Shown: positions 1-8,933, counted from the stretch's first letter. The stretch is 64,000 nt of DNA from Lachnospiraceae bacterium (GCA_017474455.1 JAFVHP010000034.1:186001-250000), one strand, 5' to 3'. Notes: a model not told the origin generated them from the letters alone. Numbers and translations are program-made.

Positions 1-115
1 GGCTTGCCGCAATGGCAGCTATCTCGAACCACGGGTGGTCGGAAAGAATGGAGATAAATCTCTGTCCCACCATCCCTGTACCGCCGAGCACGCCTACACG
101 TAATTTTCTTTCCAT
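1..115 (-). CDS. asd: aspartate-semialdehyde dehydrogenase, N-terminal fragment cut by the window edge
   Basis: Only the first 38 codons are in the window; the gene runs off the left edge. The peptide begins [20 protein letters not shown], which carries the NADP-binding glycine loop (GGTGMVGQ) typical of aspartate-semialdehyde dehydrogenase of the clostridial/archaeal branch. The enzyme reduces aspartyl phosphate in the lysine, threonine and methionine pathway. The ATG at 115 is preceded by a strong GGAGGAG ribosome-binding site. It lies downstream of argH on the same strand and may have its own promoter at 183-212. N-acetyl-glutamyl-phosphate reductase (ArgC) has a similar loop, but the MVGQRF form favours Asd. 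Confidence 0.8.
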   Translation of the reverse strand, partial: MERKLRVGVLGGTGMVGQRFISILSDHPWFEIAAIAAS

Positions 116-182
116 CTGTATTCTCTCCTCCGGATCTGATCAGTGTACGTTACTTCCCCCCGATACACCTGAACGATGCTGT

Positions 183-212
183 ATTATATATCAGTTCCTG
201 CCCGGGTTGCAA
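183..212 (-). promoter_or_regulatory. candidate sigma-A promoter for asd
   Basis: On the minus strand TTGCAA (212-207) and TATAAT (188-183) are separated by 18 bases, just at the end of argH. This would start a transcript about 65 bases upstream of the asd ATG. Inferred from sequence only. Confidence 0.4.
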
Positions 213-1588
213 ACAGATGACAGAAACTCCTTTGCTTCCCTGATCTCCCCATTGATCGCTGAAGGACCCGGCGCTCCTTTGGTAAGGCGCCTGCTGATGC
301 AGGTCTCAAGCGAGACCGCATCGTAGAAATCTTCCCCCATGGTATCGGCAAAGCATTTTAATTCGCCAAGCGTAAGATCGCCGAGCGCACAGTCCTTTTC
401 AATACAGTACAGCACCATTTTCCCGATCACGGAATGAGCATCCCTGAAAGGCATGCCTTTTCTGACCAGGTAATCCGCGGCATCCGTCGCGTTCGTAAAA
501 CCAAGGGCTGCGCTTTCCCTCATCCTTTCCTTATCGAAAGCGATCCCCGGCAGCATTCCGTTGAACAGTCTCAACGCCGTCATTGCCGTATCCACGGCAT
601 CAAAGGATACTTCCTTGTCTTCCTGCAGGTCTTTGTTGTAAGCCAGCGGGATCCCTTTCATCATGACGAGAAGGGACTGCAGTGCCCCGTAGACCCTCCC
701 GGTCTTTCCCCTGATAAGTTCAGCCACATCCGGGTTCTTTTTCTGCGGCATGATGCTGGATCCGGTGGAATAGGAGTCATCGATCTCGATATAGCGGTAT
801 TCGTTGGAATTCCAGAGTATCAGTTCCTCGCACCATCTGGAGAGGTGCATCATGATAAGGGACAGGTCAAATACGAATTCGATCAGGTAATCCCTGTCGG
901 AAACAGAATCCATGCTGTTCCTTGTCGGTCCTTCGAACCCAAGTTCCGCCGCCGTCATATCACGGTCCAGGGGATATGTCGTCCCGGCCAGGGCGCCTGC
1001 ACCCAGCGGGCACAGATTCATCCTCTTCCTGCTGTCGCACAGCCTTTCATAATCCCTGCGCAGCATTTCAAAATAAGCGCCGAAATGATGGGCCAGCGTC
1101 GTGGGCTGTGCCTTCTGCAAATGTGTAAACCCGGGCAGGACGGTATCCGTGTTCGCTTCCATGATATCCAGCACAGTCTTCATAAGGGACAGGACAAGGT
1201 CCTTTGTTTCATCGATACGGCTGCGGATAAACAAGCGCATATCCAGGGCTACCTGGTCGTTCCTGCTCCGCCCAGTATGGAGTTTTTTGCCCGCGTCGCC
1301 GATCCTTTCTGTAAGTACGGCTTCGACGAAACTGTGGATGTCCTCATATTCGGGAGTGACTTCGAGTCTGCCGTCCGCGATCTCTTCCGCAATGCCGTTG
1401 AGTCCGCTTACGATCAGGGAACATTCCTCTTCGGAAATGATCCCTGACGCGGAGAGCATCCGTGCATGGGCAATACTGCCCGTTATATCTTCCGACCACA
1501 GACGCTTGTCAAAATATACGGAATCTATTGCTTTCCTGATCGATTCTTCAGTCGGCTTTTCAAACCGCCCGCCCCAGAGCTGTGCCAT
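191..1588 (-). CDS. argH: argininosuccinate lyase
   Basis: This cytosolic enzyme splits argininosuccinate into arginine and fumarate, the last step of arginine synthesis. The 465-residue length fits the family. HTGRSRNDQ lies at residues 104-112, the THLQKAQP motif with the catalytic-region histidine near 156, and the fumarase/lyase signature GSSIMPQKKNP at 276-286, which holds the mobile serine loop. The ATG at 1588 has a GGGGAG ribosome-binding site. No argG is adjacent; the neighbours are a TelA-family gene upstream and asd downstream. Nothing in the sequence looks damaged. Confidence 0.97.
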   Translation of the reverse strand: MAQLWGGRFEKPTEESIRKAIDSVYFDKRLWSEDITGSIAHARMLSASGIISEEECSLIVSGLNGIAEEIADGRLEVTPEYEDIHSFVEAVLTERIGDAGKKLHTGRSRNDQVALDMRLFIRSRIDETKDLVLSLMKTVLDIMEANTDTVLPGFTHLQKAQPTTLAHHFGAYFEMLRRDYERLCDSRKRMNLCPLGAGALAGTTYPLDRDMTAAELGFEGPTRNSMDSVSDRDYLIEFVFDLSLIMMHLSRWCEELILWNSNEYRYIEIDDSYSTGSSIMPQKKNPDVAELIRGKTGRVYGALQSLLVMMKGIPLAYNKDLQEDKEVSFDAVDTAMTALRLFNGMLPGIAFDKERMRESAALGFTNATDAADYLVRKGMPFRDAHSVIGKMVLYCIEKDCALGDLTLGELKCFADTMGEDFYDAVSLETCISRRLTKGAPGPSAINGEIREAKEFLSSVCNPGRN

Positions 1589-1621
1589 AAAACGTTATTC
1601 TCCCCGTGTTCAGATCTGTAT

Positions 1622-2776
1622 TCAGGAACGTGAAGCCTCCAGGAGCTTCTGCTTGAGCTGTCCTTCGATCTCCAGAAGTTCCACTTCGGCGGCAGCACGT
1701 CTTTCCTTGCCTTCCTTCTGAACAAGAAGTACTTCATCGATCGTAGAGATCAGCTGTTCGTTGGTGTGCTTTAAGGTCTCGATATCGACGATGCCCCTCT
1801 CCGATTCCTTCGCGCTTTCCACCGTGGCTGTCTTAAGCTTGTCGGCATTCTTCTTCAAAAGCTCGTTGGTCATGTCGTTGACCTTGCGCTCTGCCGTTGC
1901 TGCCTGTGACATGTGTTCGACACCGATCGCGATCACCATCTGGTTCTTCCAGAGCGGGATCGTGTTCACGATCGTGGACTGGATCTTTTCAGCCATCATC
2001 GTATCGGAATTCTGGACCATCCTGATCTGGGGAGCAGTCTGCATGGAGACTGTTCTGGTCAGTTCCAGGTCATACAGCTTCTTTTCAAATCTGTCGCAGA
2101 GAGCGGCAAAATCCTTGGCTGCCTGCGCGTCTTCGGAAAGCCCGCTTTCTTCCGCCTTCTTCTGGAGTCTTACGAGCTCATTGGCCCGCTCTTCCTCCAG
2201 CTTCTTCTTTCCGGCGATGATATACATCGACAGCTCTTTCAGGTAGGTAAGGTTCAGATCATACATGCGGTCGAGCACGTCCGCGTCCTTCATAAGCATG
2301 ACCTGGTGCTTCTCAAGTTCTGTCGCGATCGACTCGACGTTGGTCTCCACCTTGCTGTAGCGGGCTTTCAGAGCTTCCACCCGGTTCGTTCCCTTCTTAA
2401 AGAGGCCTTTTAACCCTTTATCCTCTTCAACGTCAAAGTCCTTCAGCTGTGTGACCAGGGAGGAAAGCATGTCCCCGACCTCGCCCATATCCTTGGTCCT
2501 GACGTTTTCAATGGCCTTTTCGGAAAAATCGGCCATCTTCTTCTGCGTCCCGACGCCGTAGTTCAGGATAGCGTTCGTATTCCTGATATCGATCTGCGAA
2601 GCAAAGGATTCGACCTGTTCCAGTTCTTCTTTTGAAAGCTGCGGGGCATTCTCCATGGTTTCGGCGATCTCGGCTGCAGCCACGGTCACATGCTCCTGTG
2701 CCTCTTCCTCTGCATCAGCCGCCCCGAAAACGAGTGTGGGGACCGCATTTCTCAATTCTTCAAAAGTATCGCTCAT
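1622..2776 (-). CDS. TelA-family toxic anion resistance protein
   Basis: A 384-residue, largely helical and charged protein of the TelA/KlaA family (toxic anion resistance, PF05816). Members are linked to tellurite and cell-wall antibiotic tolerance, but the biochemical role is not known. No signal peptide or membrane segment is visible, so it is probably cytosolic and may work with the membrane-anchored partner encoded just upstream. Its ATG overlaps the stop codon of the XpaC-like gene (TAATG), which indicates translational coupling, and AGGAGG precedes the start. The TelA-XpaC pairing is common in Firmicutes and supports both calls. Confidence 0.88.
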   Translation of the reverse strand: MSDTFEELRNAVPTLVFGAADAEEEAQEHVTVAAAEIAETMENAPQLSKEELEQVESFASQIDIRNTNAILNYGVGTQKKMADFSEKAIENVRTKDMGEVGDMLSSLVTQLKDFDVEEDKGLKGLFKKGTNRVEALKARYSKVETNVESIATELEKHQVMLMKDADVLDRMYDLNLTYLKELSMYIIAGKKKLEEERANELVRLQKKAEESGLSEDAQAAKDFAALCDRFEKKLYDLELTRTVSMQTAPQIRMVQNSDTMMAEKIQSTIVNTIPLWKNQMVIAIGVEHMSQAATAERKVNDMTNELLKKNADKLKTATVESAKESERGIVDIETLKHTNEQLISTIDEVLLVQKEGKERRAAAEVELLEIEGQLKQKLLEASRS

Positions 2777-3690
2777 TACTGACCTCCTGATTCCGGTCCG
2801 CGGGCTTCGACCCCGACCTTTTCCCTTTTGCCTGAACTTACCTTATCTCCTGTAAGGCCGTCCTGTTTCATCATTGTTTTCATTACCGATATATCTGAAG
2901 AGATGTCCCATGCCATATTCTGGAACATGCTGTCCAGCAGCTCCTCAAAGGCATCGTTGACCGTATCCATCGTCTCTTCGATCTCTTTTTTAGGCCCGGC
3001 TATGTTGCCGCTCTGCACATCCTGTCTGTCAAGCTCGACATAGGCGTCCAGCAGTTTTGTGATCGTCGGCAGGTAATAATCCATGAAGCGGCGCAGATTT
3101 TTGGCACTGGAAGCGTCCTTCCTTACCTGGGCGAAGATCCTGTTCATGATATTCTCCAGGCGGTACAGCTTATCCGACATGATCTGGTCATCGGGAATGA
3201 TATCGTTAACATTCCGGACATGCGTGATATAGCTCTGGCCTTCCGCAAGCAGTTCCCTGACTTCATCCGAATAAGCGGAATCTGCCGCATCATTGCCGTC
3301 TGCAGGGCCGGCCTTTGCCTGCTCGTTCTTTATCCTGTCCAGATACGCTTTTTCGGCCTGCCGGTACTGTTCAATTGCGGTATCGGTCAATAGCACCGTA
3401 GTCCTGTTCCTGTCAAAGACCGCATCAGGAAGATAGCCGCCCGCGATCATATCCGAGAGGGTCTTCTCAACCTCCTCGGCCGTGCTGCCTGTCAGCGCCG
3501 CCAGTTCACTGACCGAAAAGTATTCCGAATCACCGATCAGTTTCGCATACTTTGAAAAGGCTTCAGAAAGCTCCTGCTCACGCATCCCTTTTCTGAAGAC
3601 CAGGATGCTGAGTATAAGTACGACTGCGCCCAGCCCCGCGGAAAAGACACTTTCAAAGATCCCCGAACCGGATGCGATACCTGCTATCAT
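2776..3690 (-). CDS. XpaC-like membrane-anchored protein (5-bromo-4-chloroindolyl phosphate hydrolysis family)
   Basis: A 304-residue protein with one N-terminal membrane segment (about residues 8-30) followed by a helical cytosolic region. The region SEYFSVSELAALTG, about 45-60, looks like a small helical DNA-binding-type or adaptor fold, and the remainder resembles the XpaC family. XpaC was named for a phosphatase-like phenotype in Bacillus; no catalytic motif is evident and the function is unknown. It overlaps the upstream 148-codon gene by 4 bases (ATGA) and the downstream telA by one. The frame stays open upstream of the ATG, so it may be the C-terminal part of a longer ancestral protein (see findings). 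Confidence 0.72.
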   Translation of the reverse strand: MIAGIASGSGIFESVFSAGLGAVVLILSILVFRKGMREQELSEAFSKYAKLIGDSEYFSVSELAALTGSTAEEVEKTLSDMIAGGYLPDAVFDRNRTTVLLTDTAIEQYRQAEKAYLDRIKNEQAKAGPADGNDAADSAYSDEVRELLAEGQSYITHVRNVNDIIPDDQIMSDKLYRLENIMNRIFAQVRKDASSAKNLRRFMDYYLPTITKLLDAYVELDRQDVQSGNIAGPKKEIEETMDTVNDAFEELLDSMFQNMAWDISSDISVMKTMMKQDGLTGDKVSSGKREKVGVEARGPESGGQ

Positions 3691-4133
3691 TCTGATAACA
3701 TTAGGCAGCGGATCAGACCGCCGTAGACCATTCCGATGATCCCGCCGATCCTTTTCAGCTTTGAGGAATCGGCACGCTTTCTCCCCGCCAGAAAAGGTGT
3801 GAGCTCTGCCTTACCGGTATTCTCCTCTTTCCTGCTCCGGGAATCCCTGCCGTATTCCGACGCGCGTTTCGGATGCAGCGTGCTCCCCCGTTCACTGGAA
3901 GATCTGGCGCCGGGGCCATCCTGCGTCCAGCTGCGGGTGTATTTCTTCGCGGTGTCGGATGCTGTCCTCTTTATCTCGGAAGATATGGAATCGGCAGCGC
4001 TCCTGACATGTCCCTGCACCTTGCTGCTCAGATTGGAATAGTCACCGGAAAAAACGGCTGATTCAACATCTTTTAAAATTTCACTGCCGGCTTTCACGGC
4101 ATCGTCAAAATTGAAATCCATTTCGTTCTCCAA
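3687..4133 (-). CDS. hypothetical protein, first gene of the XpaC/TelA operon
   Basis: A 148-residue protein that I cannot assign to a named family. The N-terminus (about 1-60) is acidic and amphipathic, with a repeating pattern of short helices (DDAVKAGSEIL, YSNLSSKVQGHV). A basic, serine-rich, low-complexity middle follows (about 65-120), and a glycine/isoleucine-rich hydrophobic end (KRIGGIIGMVYGGLI). From memory, similar N-terminal helices form the start of XpaC-type proteins in other Clostridia, so this may be a split-off N-terminal half. The stop overlaps the XpaC-like start by 4 bases. A sigma-A promoter lies at 4149-4177. Confidence 0.6.
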   Translation of the reverse strand: MENEMDFNFDDAVKAGSEILKDVESAVFSGDYSNLSSKVQGHVRSAADSISSEIKRTASDTAKKYTRSWTQDGPGARSSSERGSTLHPKRASEYGRDSRSRKEENTGKAELTPFLAGRKRADSSKLKRIGGIIGMVYGGLIRCLMLSE

Positions 4134-4148
4134 TTCTCCAATCTATAT

Positions 4149-4177
4149 ATTTTACACGAAGAAGCCCGGTCTGTCAT
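4149..4177 (-). promoter_or_regulatory. sigma-A promoter of the XpaC/TelA operon
   Basis: On the minus strand ATGACA (4177-4172) and TAAAAT (4154-4149) are separated by 17 bases, immediately upstream of the 148-codon gene. Confidence 0.5.
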
Positions 4178-4357
4178 TCACCGGCTTATCCGGGGCGGAT
4201 ATCAACTTCCGTACATGCTGTCGATATCATCCGGCATGATCCGGACAGACAGCGCGGCCGTCCGTCCGATGCACAGATGCCAAGTATTATTCTTGCACAC
4301 GGGGTGTGTTTTTTCCATAGCTGCGGATAGAACATATGCTGTTTCAGAACGGAGCAT

Positions 4358-4387
4358 AAAAAAACCGGGCCTTATATAAGACCCGGG
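4358..4387 (-). terminator. Rho-independent terminator after tRNA-Thr
   Basis: A near-perfect hairpin (CCGGGTCTTA pairing with TAAGGCCCGG) is followed on the minus strand by seven T residues. It sits just beyond the 3' end of the tRNA gene. The remaining sequence between about 4178 and 4357 shows no gene that I can support. Confidence 0.85.
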
Positions 4388-4397
4388 ATCTTCATCC

Positions 4398-4470
4398 AGC
4401 TGGAAAAGGGACTTGAACCCTCGACCTACTGATTACGAATCAGTTGCGCTACCGACTGCGCTATTCCAGC
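4398..4470 (-). tRNA. tRNA-Thr (anticodon CGT)
   Basis: A 73-base cloverleaf: 7-bp acceptor stem GCTGGAA/TTCCAGC, TA at positions 8-9, D stem GCGC/GCGC, anticodon stem ACTGA/TCAGT with loop TTCGTAA (anticodon CGT, reading ACG), T arm with TTCAAGT, and discriminator T. The CCA end is not encoded. A terminator follows directly. Confidence 0.95.
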
Positions 4471-4525
4471 TTACGCTGCTCTCACAGCACCAACATATTA
4501 TTGCACAACCTTTCCGATTTGTCTA

Positions 4526-4553
4526 TTTGAAAAATAAAAAGCGGATGTATACT
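4526..4553 (+). promoter_or_regulatory. candidate promoter of the aquaporin gene
   Basis: TTTGAA (4526-4531) and TATACT (4548-4553) with a 16-base spacer, about 36 bases upstream of the aquaporin start and divergent from tRNA-Thr. Confidence 0.5.
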
Positions 4554-4588
4554 CTGAATATAAATTATTTTTCATGGAGGTGAGAATC

Positions 4589-5290
4589 ATGAACAATATA
4601 AAGAAGTATATCGCCGAGTGTATAGGGACAGCTGTCCTGGTCATTATGGGCTGCGGTACGGCCATGCTGGTCGGCTGCGATGCCGCGAACGGTTCCGGCT
4701 ATCTGCTGACAGCTCTTGCTTTCGGCCTGTCCATCGTCGCCGAAGCATACTGTATCGGCAATATATCCGGCTGCCACATCAATCCGGCCGTTTCCCTTGC
4801 CGTTTTCATGAGAGGCGGACTTAAAAAAGATGAATTCATCGGATATGTGGTATCCCAGATCATCGGCGCGTTTGCCGGCTGTGTCATACTCGCCGTCATC
4901 TTCGGAGCCGGCGGCGTAGAGGATATGACCGGCGGTTTCGGCGCAAACGGCCTTGCCGGTGTGAACGGGAGCATTCTCGCGGGGCTTGTCACAGAGGTCG
5001 TACTTACGTTCATCTTCGTCCTTACGATCCTCGGCGTTACGTCAAAAAAGGCAGGCCATGGTTCCTTCGGCGGCCTGGTGATCGGTCTTACGCTTACCTT
5101 TGTACACATTCTCGGCATCGGACTGACCGGTACTTCCGTGAATCCGGCCAGGAGCATTGCTCCCGCAGTCTTTGCCGCATTCAATGGCAACACTGCCCCC
5201 CTTGCGGCCCTGTGGGTCTTCATCGTGGGTCCTCTCGCCGGCGGCGCACTGGCAGCTGTTGTTTATAGTTACCTTGAAAAGGATAAATAA
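4589..5290 (+). CDS. MIP-family water/solute channel (AqpZ-like aquaporin)
   Basis: A 233-residue integral membrane channel with six transmembrane helices and the two half-helix NPA boxes, HINPAVS in the first half and SVNPARS in the second. The arginine after the second NPA belongs to the selectivity filter. The short loops and GTSVNPARS resemble AqpZ (water) rather than GlpF (glycerol), which normally has NPARD, so water is the best guess. I chose the ATG at 4589 because GGAGGTG lies at the right distance; the in-frame ATG at 4574 overlaps this ribosome-binding site. It is monocistronic, with its own promoter and a terminator behind it. Confidence 0.92.
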   Translation: MNNIKKYIAECIGTAVLVIMGCGTAMLVGCDAANGSGYLLTALAFGLSIVAEAYCIGNISGCHINPAVSLAVFMRGGLKKDEFIGYVVSQIIGAFAGCVILAVIFGAGGVEDMTGGFGANGLAGVNGSILAGLVTEVVLTFIFVLTILGVTSKKAGHGSFGGLVIGLTLTFVHILGIGLTGTSVNPARSIAPAVFAAFNGNTAPLAALWVFIVGPLAGGALAAVVYSYLEKDK

Positions 5291-5327
5291 TAATATCTGC
5301 CGGATCATTCTGAACTGACCGGACCGC

Positions 5328-5367
5328 AAAAAACGGCACGGCTCCCTGTATGGGCCGTGCCGCTTTT
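5328..5367. terminator. bidirectional Rho-independent terminator
   Basis: A-tract, then CGGCACGGC, a short loop, GCCGTGCCG, then a T-tract. It serves the plus-strand aquaporin gene and overlaps the stop of the minus-strand YdcF-type gene, so it can end both converging transcripts. Confidence 0.88.
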
Positions 5368-6617
5368 TATCTGTAAGCAAAGAAGGTAAGGATCGTGTAA
5401 ATGGCGATCATCCCGCCGAAAATCAGCAGCTGTTTGCCTCTGTGTTCCGTAAGGAGCCCGACGAACTCCCTGACGGAAGCATTCGGCCAGAAGTACCACT
5501 TCGTTTTTGCCCCCATCCCGACAGCTCGCATCTTGACCCGCCTCGCGTAAAGCCCGCTTCTGAACACATGATAATTAGTCGTGCAGAAAGCCACTTTGCC
5601 GGGACTTCCCTGTTCCATGATCCTTTCTTTGGAAAATCTCATGTTTTCAAATGTATCCGTTGAGGCATCCTCTTCGACTATCCTGCTCTCCGGTATGCCG
5701 TTTTCCATCAGGTATCTCTTTATGGCCGTGCTTTCCGGAACGATCTCGTCCGGTCCCTGGCCGCCGGAAGCAATAAAGACAGGCTCCCTGCCCGTCAGTT
5801 CTTTCTGCCTGCGGGAAAAATCAAGCGCTTTGTCCGCCCTCGCCTTAAGAAGCGGGGTCGGCGTACCGTCTTTTCTGAGGCCGCAGCCCAGAATGATCAG
5901 ATAATCCTTGTCCGGTCCCGGTTCATAACAGGCAGCAATCGTATCCGCCACTATGGCGCCGATGATCATGCATTCGAAATACAGGTAAACAGCAGCGAAC
6001 AGGCTTCCGATCAGGACCCTGAACCGCAGCTGGCCGGAAGTGAGCCCGGCCGGGATCCGGCTGTTGTAAATATAAAGAAATGCTTCTCCGGCCAGAAGGA
6101 AAAAAGACAGTATGATGCCGAGTATATTGACGAACCGTTTTCCTTCGTGGCGAATCAGCGAGATGTTGGAAACAAACAGCGCTGCCGAGAACACCATGAT
6201 GAACGGAAACGACAGCAGCATATAGTTTCTGGCTGAATACAGAAGCAGCAGAAGGATCTTGTCTATGCTATGCTGTTCCGGGTGCAGAAAGGCACCGACG
6301 GTAAGGATGATACTGGAGATCAGGACAAACATCAGGAAGACGGAGAACCCCATGTAATAGATCGTATTATAGGAATAGGGATTATACCGCAGCTGTCTGA
6401 AAAAAGCCCTGATCAGAAGGATCTGCACCGCCAGGAAATACAGAAAGATCACAATACTGACCGCTCCCGCATATCTGTCCGCATCTTCATGCAAAAGCCA
6501 TGCGATGCAGATAACTGCAATGACCGATATAGCTGCTATGTTATACAGCTTCGGCTTTTTATCCAGGGTATCGAATCTGAAAACCAGCTTTCTGATCGTA
6601 TCCGACATGCTTACCAT
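5367..6617 (-). CDS. YdcF/SanA-type (DUF218) polytopic membrane protein
   Basis: About 416 residues. The first half has seven or so hydrophobic segments. The second half is a DUF218 domain (ElyC/SanA/YdcF family), starting at the DYLIILGCGLRKDGTPTP motif and containing the conserved SGGQGPDE and FCTTNYHVFRSG motifs; a final membrane helix ends the chain. Family members have been linked to envelope biogenesis and vancomycin tolerance, but the substrate is unknown. The start is uncertain: ATG codons at 6617 and 6608 both lack a strong ribosome-binding site, and a GTG at 6647 would overlap the antiporter gene. It is the last gene of its operon. Confidence 0.82.
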   Translation of the reverse strand: MVSMSDTIRKLVFRFDTLDKKPKLYNIAAISVIAVICIAWLLHEDADRYAGAVSIVIFLYFLAVQILLIRAFFRQLRYNPYSYNTIYYMGFSVFLMFVLISSIILTVGAFLHPEQHSIDKILLLLLYSARNYMLLSFPFIMVFSAALFVSNISLIRHEGKRFVNILGIILSFFLLAGEAFLYIYNSRIPAGLTSGQLRFRVLIGSLFAAVYLYFECMIIGAIVADTIAACYEPGPDKDYLIILGCGLRKDGTPTPLLKARADKALDFSRRQKELTGREPVFIASGGQGPDEIVPESTAIKRYLMENGIPESRIVEEDASTDTFENMRFSKERIMEQGSPGKVAFCTTNYHVFRSGLYARRVKMRAVGMGAKTKWYFWPNASVREFVGLLTEHRGKQLLIFGGMIAIYTILTFFAYR

Positions 6618-6624
6618 GTCTGCA

Positions 6625-7611
6625 TTACAATGAGAACTGGATGGCACAGAAGGCAGCGTAGATCAGAAGGAGTATGATCCCCTGGCTCCTGTACAGTCTG
6701 CCCTTCTTTAACGCGGGGACCGCAAGTATGAGCATGACGATCAGCATGAGAGGTATCTCAAGGACCAGGCTGGCATTTTTGCCTGCGATCGTTGCTGTCA
6801 CCGGCACAGGGAAAGGAGCAAGGGTCACGGACAGGCCGCTGACAAGCACCAGGTTAAAGATATTGGCGCCGATGATATTACCGAGCGAAAGGTCGCTGTG
6901 TCCCTTGATCAGGGAAGTCACAGCCGTTACCAGTTCGGGAAGGCTGGTCCCCAGGGCAACGAAGGTCAGCGCGATCACGGATTCGGGAACGCCGAGCCCT
7001 TCAGCGATCCTGGTGCCGTTGTCCACCAGGAGCCTTGCGCCGACGGCGATCAGTGCTGCTCCGGCAACCAGGCAGAAGATCATCTTACCAGACGACATCC
7101 CAGTGCCCTGACTTTCCCCGCCATCTTCCGGATCCCCCTGGCCGTTCGCCGTCAGTTTCCTGACCTGGCGTACATTGAAGACCATGTAGATAACAAAGAC
7201 CAGCAGCATGATTATGCCGAGAGGCCTGGAAAACTGCCGGAAGGCATAAGCAGCGACCACATAGATGGCCGCGGAAACAAAGAAAAATGCAACCGGTGCC
7301 TTCAGCGACTCCGGCTCCACGGTTCCCGGTCTGATCGCGATCGTAATGGCAGCGATCAGCGCCACATTACAGATACAAGAACCGATCGCATTGCCGTACG
7401 CGATCTCGCCATGGCCGGATAAGGCGGACATCGTTGAGACCATGACTTCCGGCAAGGTAGTGCCGATGGAAACGACAGTGGCCCCGATCAGCAGTTCAGG
7501 CAGACGGAACCTCCTGGCCAGTTCACTGGCCCCGACCACGAACCAGTCTCCGCCTTTGATCAGGCATACAAGGCCGACAGCGAATAATAGGATCGATAAC
7601 AGCATATTCAT
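6625..7611 (-). CDS. calcium/sodium antiporter of the CaCA family (YrbG-like)
   Basis: A 328-residue membrane protein with about ten helices and the two inverted alpha repeats of Na+/Ca2+ exchangers. The first is VSIGTTLPEVMVSTMSAL with GNAIGSCICN; the second is VALGTSLPELVTAVTSL with GNIIGANIFN. The acidic residues in these repeats bind the cation. It would exchange Ca2+ for Na+ across the cytoplasmic membrane. The ATG at 7611 has GAGGG upstream. Its stop lies 8 bases before the next gene, indicating co-transcription with the YdcF-type gene. Confidence 0.93.
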   Translation of the reverse strand: MNMLLSILLFAVGLVCLIKGGDWFVVGASELARRFRLPELLIGATVVSIGTTLPEVMVSTMSALSGHGEIAYGNAIGSCICNVALIAAITIAIRPGTVEPESLKAPVAFFFVSAAIYVVAAYAFRQFSRPLGIIMLLVFVIYMVFNVRQVRKLTANGQGDPEDGGESQGTGMSSGKMIFCLVAGAALIAVGARLLVDNGTRIAEGLGVPESVIALTFVALGTSLPELVTAVTSLIKGHSDLSLGNIIGANIFNLVLVSGLSVTLAPFPVPVTATIAGKNASLVLEIPLMLIVMLILAVPALKKGRLYRSQGIILLLIYAAFCAIQFSL

Positions 7612-7648
7612 TTTCCCTCTTTCAGATAAGTGATCCCGCAGATAAACC

Positions 7649-8908
7649 TCAGATCCTGTGGATGAACAACCCGCTCAGGAGTTTGGGCTCGAACCATGTT
7701 GATTTGGGCGGCATCAGCCTCCCGGCATCGGCTACCGACATCAGTTCCCGCATACTGACAGGCGCCAGCTTAAATGCGCAGGCGGCACCCTCACGGGCTT
7801 TGCCAACCAGTTCCGCACTTCCGCGGATACCGCCGACAAATTCGATCTTCGGGTCAGTTCTCGGATCTTTGATACCGAAGAACGGCTCCAGTATAAGGTC
7901 CTGGAGGACCGATACATCAAGTCCCGCCACAGGATCTTCGCTCCTTATACCGTCCCGCAGCTTCAGGTCATACTGCTTTTCTTTCAGGTACAGACGGAAG
8001 GAACCCTTCACAAGTTCCGGATCATGGCTGTCCGGTGTGCCGGCATCGGACAGATCGAAGTACTGTCCGATACAGTCAAGCAGTTCATCTTCCGTGTGAC
8101 CGTTCCAGTCAAGGACGACCCTGTTGTAATCCATTATGTAAAGGTCTTCTTCCGGGAATACAACGGCAAGGAAGTAATTATATTCCGCACCGGGATCCGG
8201 TTCCCGTTCCTCTTCCCTCCTTTTCAGGGCGACCTTGACTGCCGACGCGCACCGGTGATGGCCGTCGGCTATGTAGATACTGTCCATTCCCGAAAAGGTA
8301 TTCCTGATCAGGTCGATGTCTTCAGGATCGTTCACGACAAAGACCCTGTTCCTGACGTCTCCCGCCGAGACAAAATCATAAACGGGCAGCTGTCTGTTTA
8401 TGATCTCCCTGATCCTTTCAGAAAGCCCGGGGGCGGTCCTGGATGCCAGGAAGATCGGGCCGGTCTGAGCATTACAGACACTGATATGCCTGATCCTGTC
8501 CAGCTCTTTCTCCGGCCTGGTATTCTCATGTTTCTTTATGACGCCTTCCACATAATCATCAACGGAAGCAGCACAGACGATACCTGTCTGCGTCCTTCCC
8601 CGGAAGGTCTGTTCATACAGGTAATAACAGGGTGCATCATCCTGTACATACAGGCCGCTGCAGATCCTGTCATTCAGGATCTGCGCCGCCATCTGATACA
8701 CTTCATCTGCATACGGGTCCGTCCCTTTCGGAAAAGCGGTCTCCGGTCTGTCTATGGCAAGAAATGATAAAGGCTCACGGGCAACTTCCCTGCGAGCCTC
8801 TTCTTCATTTACTACGTCATAGGGAAGAGCTGCCAGACGGCCGGCATTTTCGGACGCATTGCCGGTCTGTGCCGGTCTGTATGCCCTGAACGGTAAAAGT
8901 TTGGCCAT
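7649..8908 (-). CDS. DUF1015 family protein
   Basis: A 419-residue cytosolic protein of the DUF1015 family. The diagnostic ADGHHR motif is near residue 215, with VIKKHENTRPEKE around 125-137, a conserved polar stretch typical of the family. The biochemical role is unknown. It lies 25 bases downstream of serA in a serC-serA-DUF1015 order that I recall from many Clostridia, so a link to serine or phosphoserine metabolism is a reasonable inference but unproven. GGGGAA precedes the ATG at 8908. Confidence 0.88.
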   Translation of the reverse strand: MAKLLPFRAYRPAQTGNASENAGRLAALPYDVVNEEEARREVAREPLSFLAIDRPETAFPKGTDPYADEVYQMAAQILNDRICSGLYVQDDAPCYYLYEQTFRGRTQTGIVCAASVDDYVEGVIKKHENTRPEKELDRIRHISVCNAQTGPIFLASRTAPGLSERIREIINRQLPVYDFVSAGDVRNRVFVVNDPEDIDLIRNTFSGMDSIYIADGHHRCASAVKVALKRREEEREPDPGAEYNYFLAVVFPEEDLYIMDYNRVVLDWNGHTEDELLDCIGQYFDLSDAGTPDSHDPELVKGSFRLYLKEKQYDLKLRDGIRSEDPVAGLDVSVLQDLILEPFFGIKDPRTDPKIEFVGGIRGSAELVGKAREGAACAFKLAPVSMRELMSVADAGRLMPPKSTWFEPKLLSGLFIHRI

Positions 8909-8933
8909 TCGTTCTTTCCCCTTTATCCTTTTA

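Noticed and set aside
434-1447. Long plus-strand open frame opposite argH
   Set aside because: It is antisense to a well-conserved gene, has no ribosome-binding site and its translation matches no protein family; it is a by-product of codon bias, as are the similar frames opposite proA, nnr, ftsK and lysA.
4178-4357. Possible small gene or RNA between the XpaC promoter and the tRNA terminator
   Set aside because: No coding frame with a ribosome-binding site and no convincing structured RNA could be seen there.
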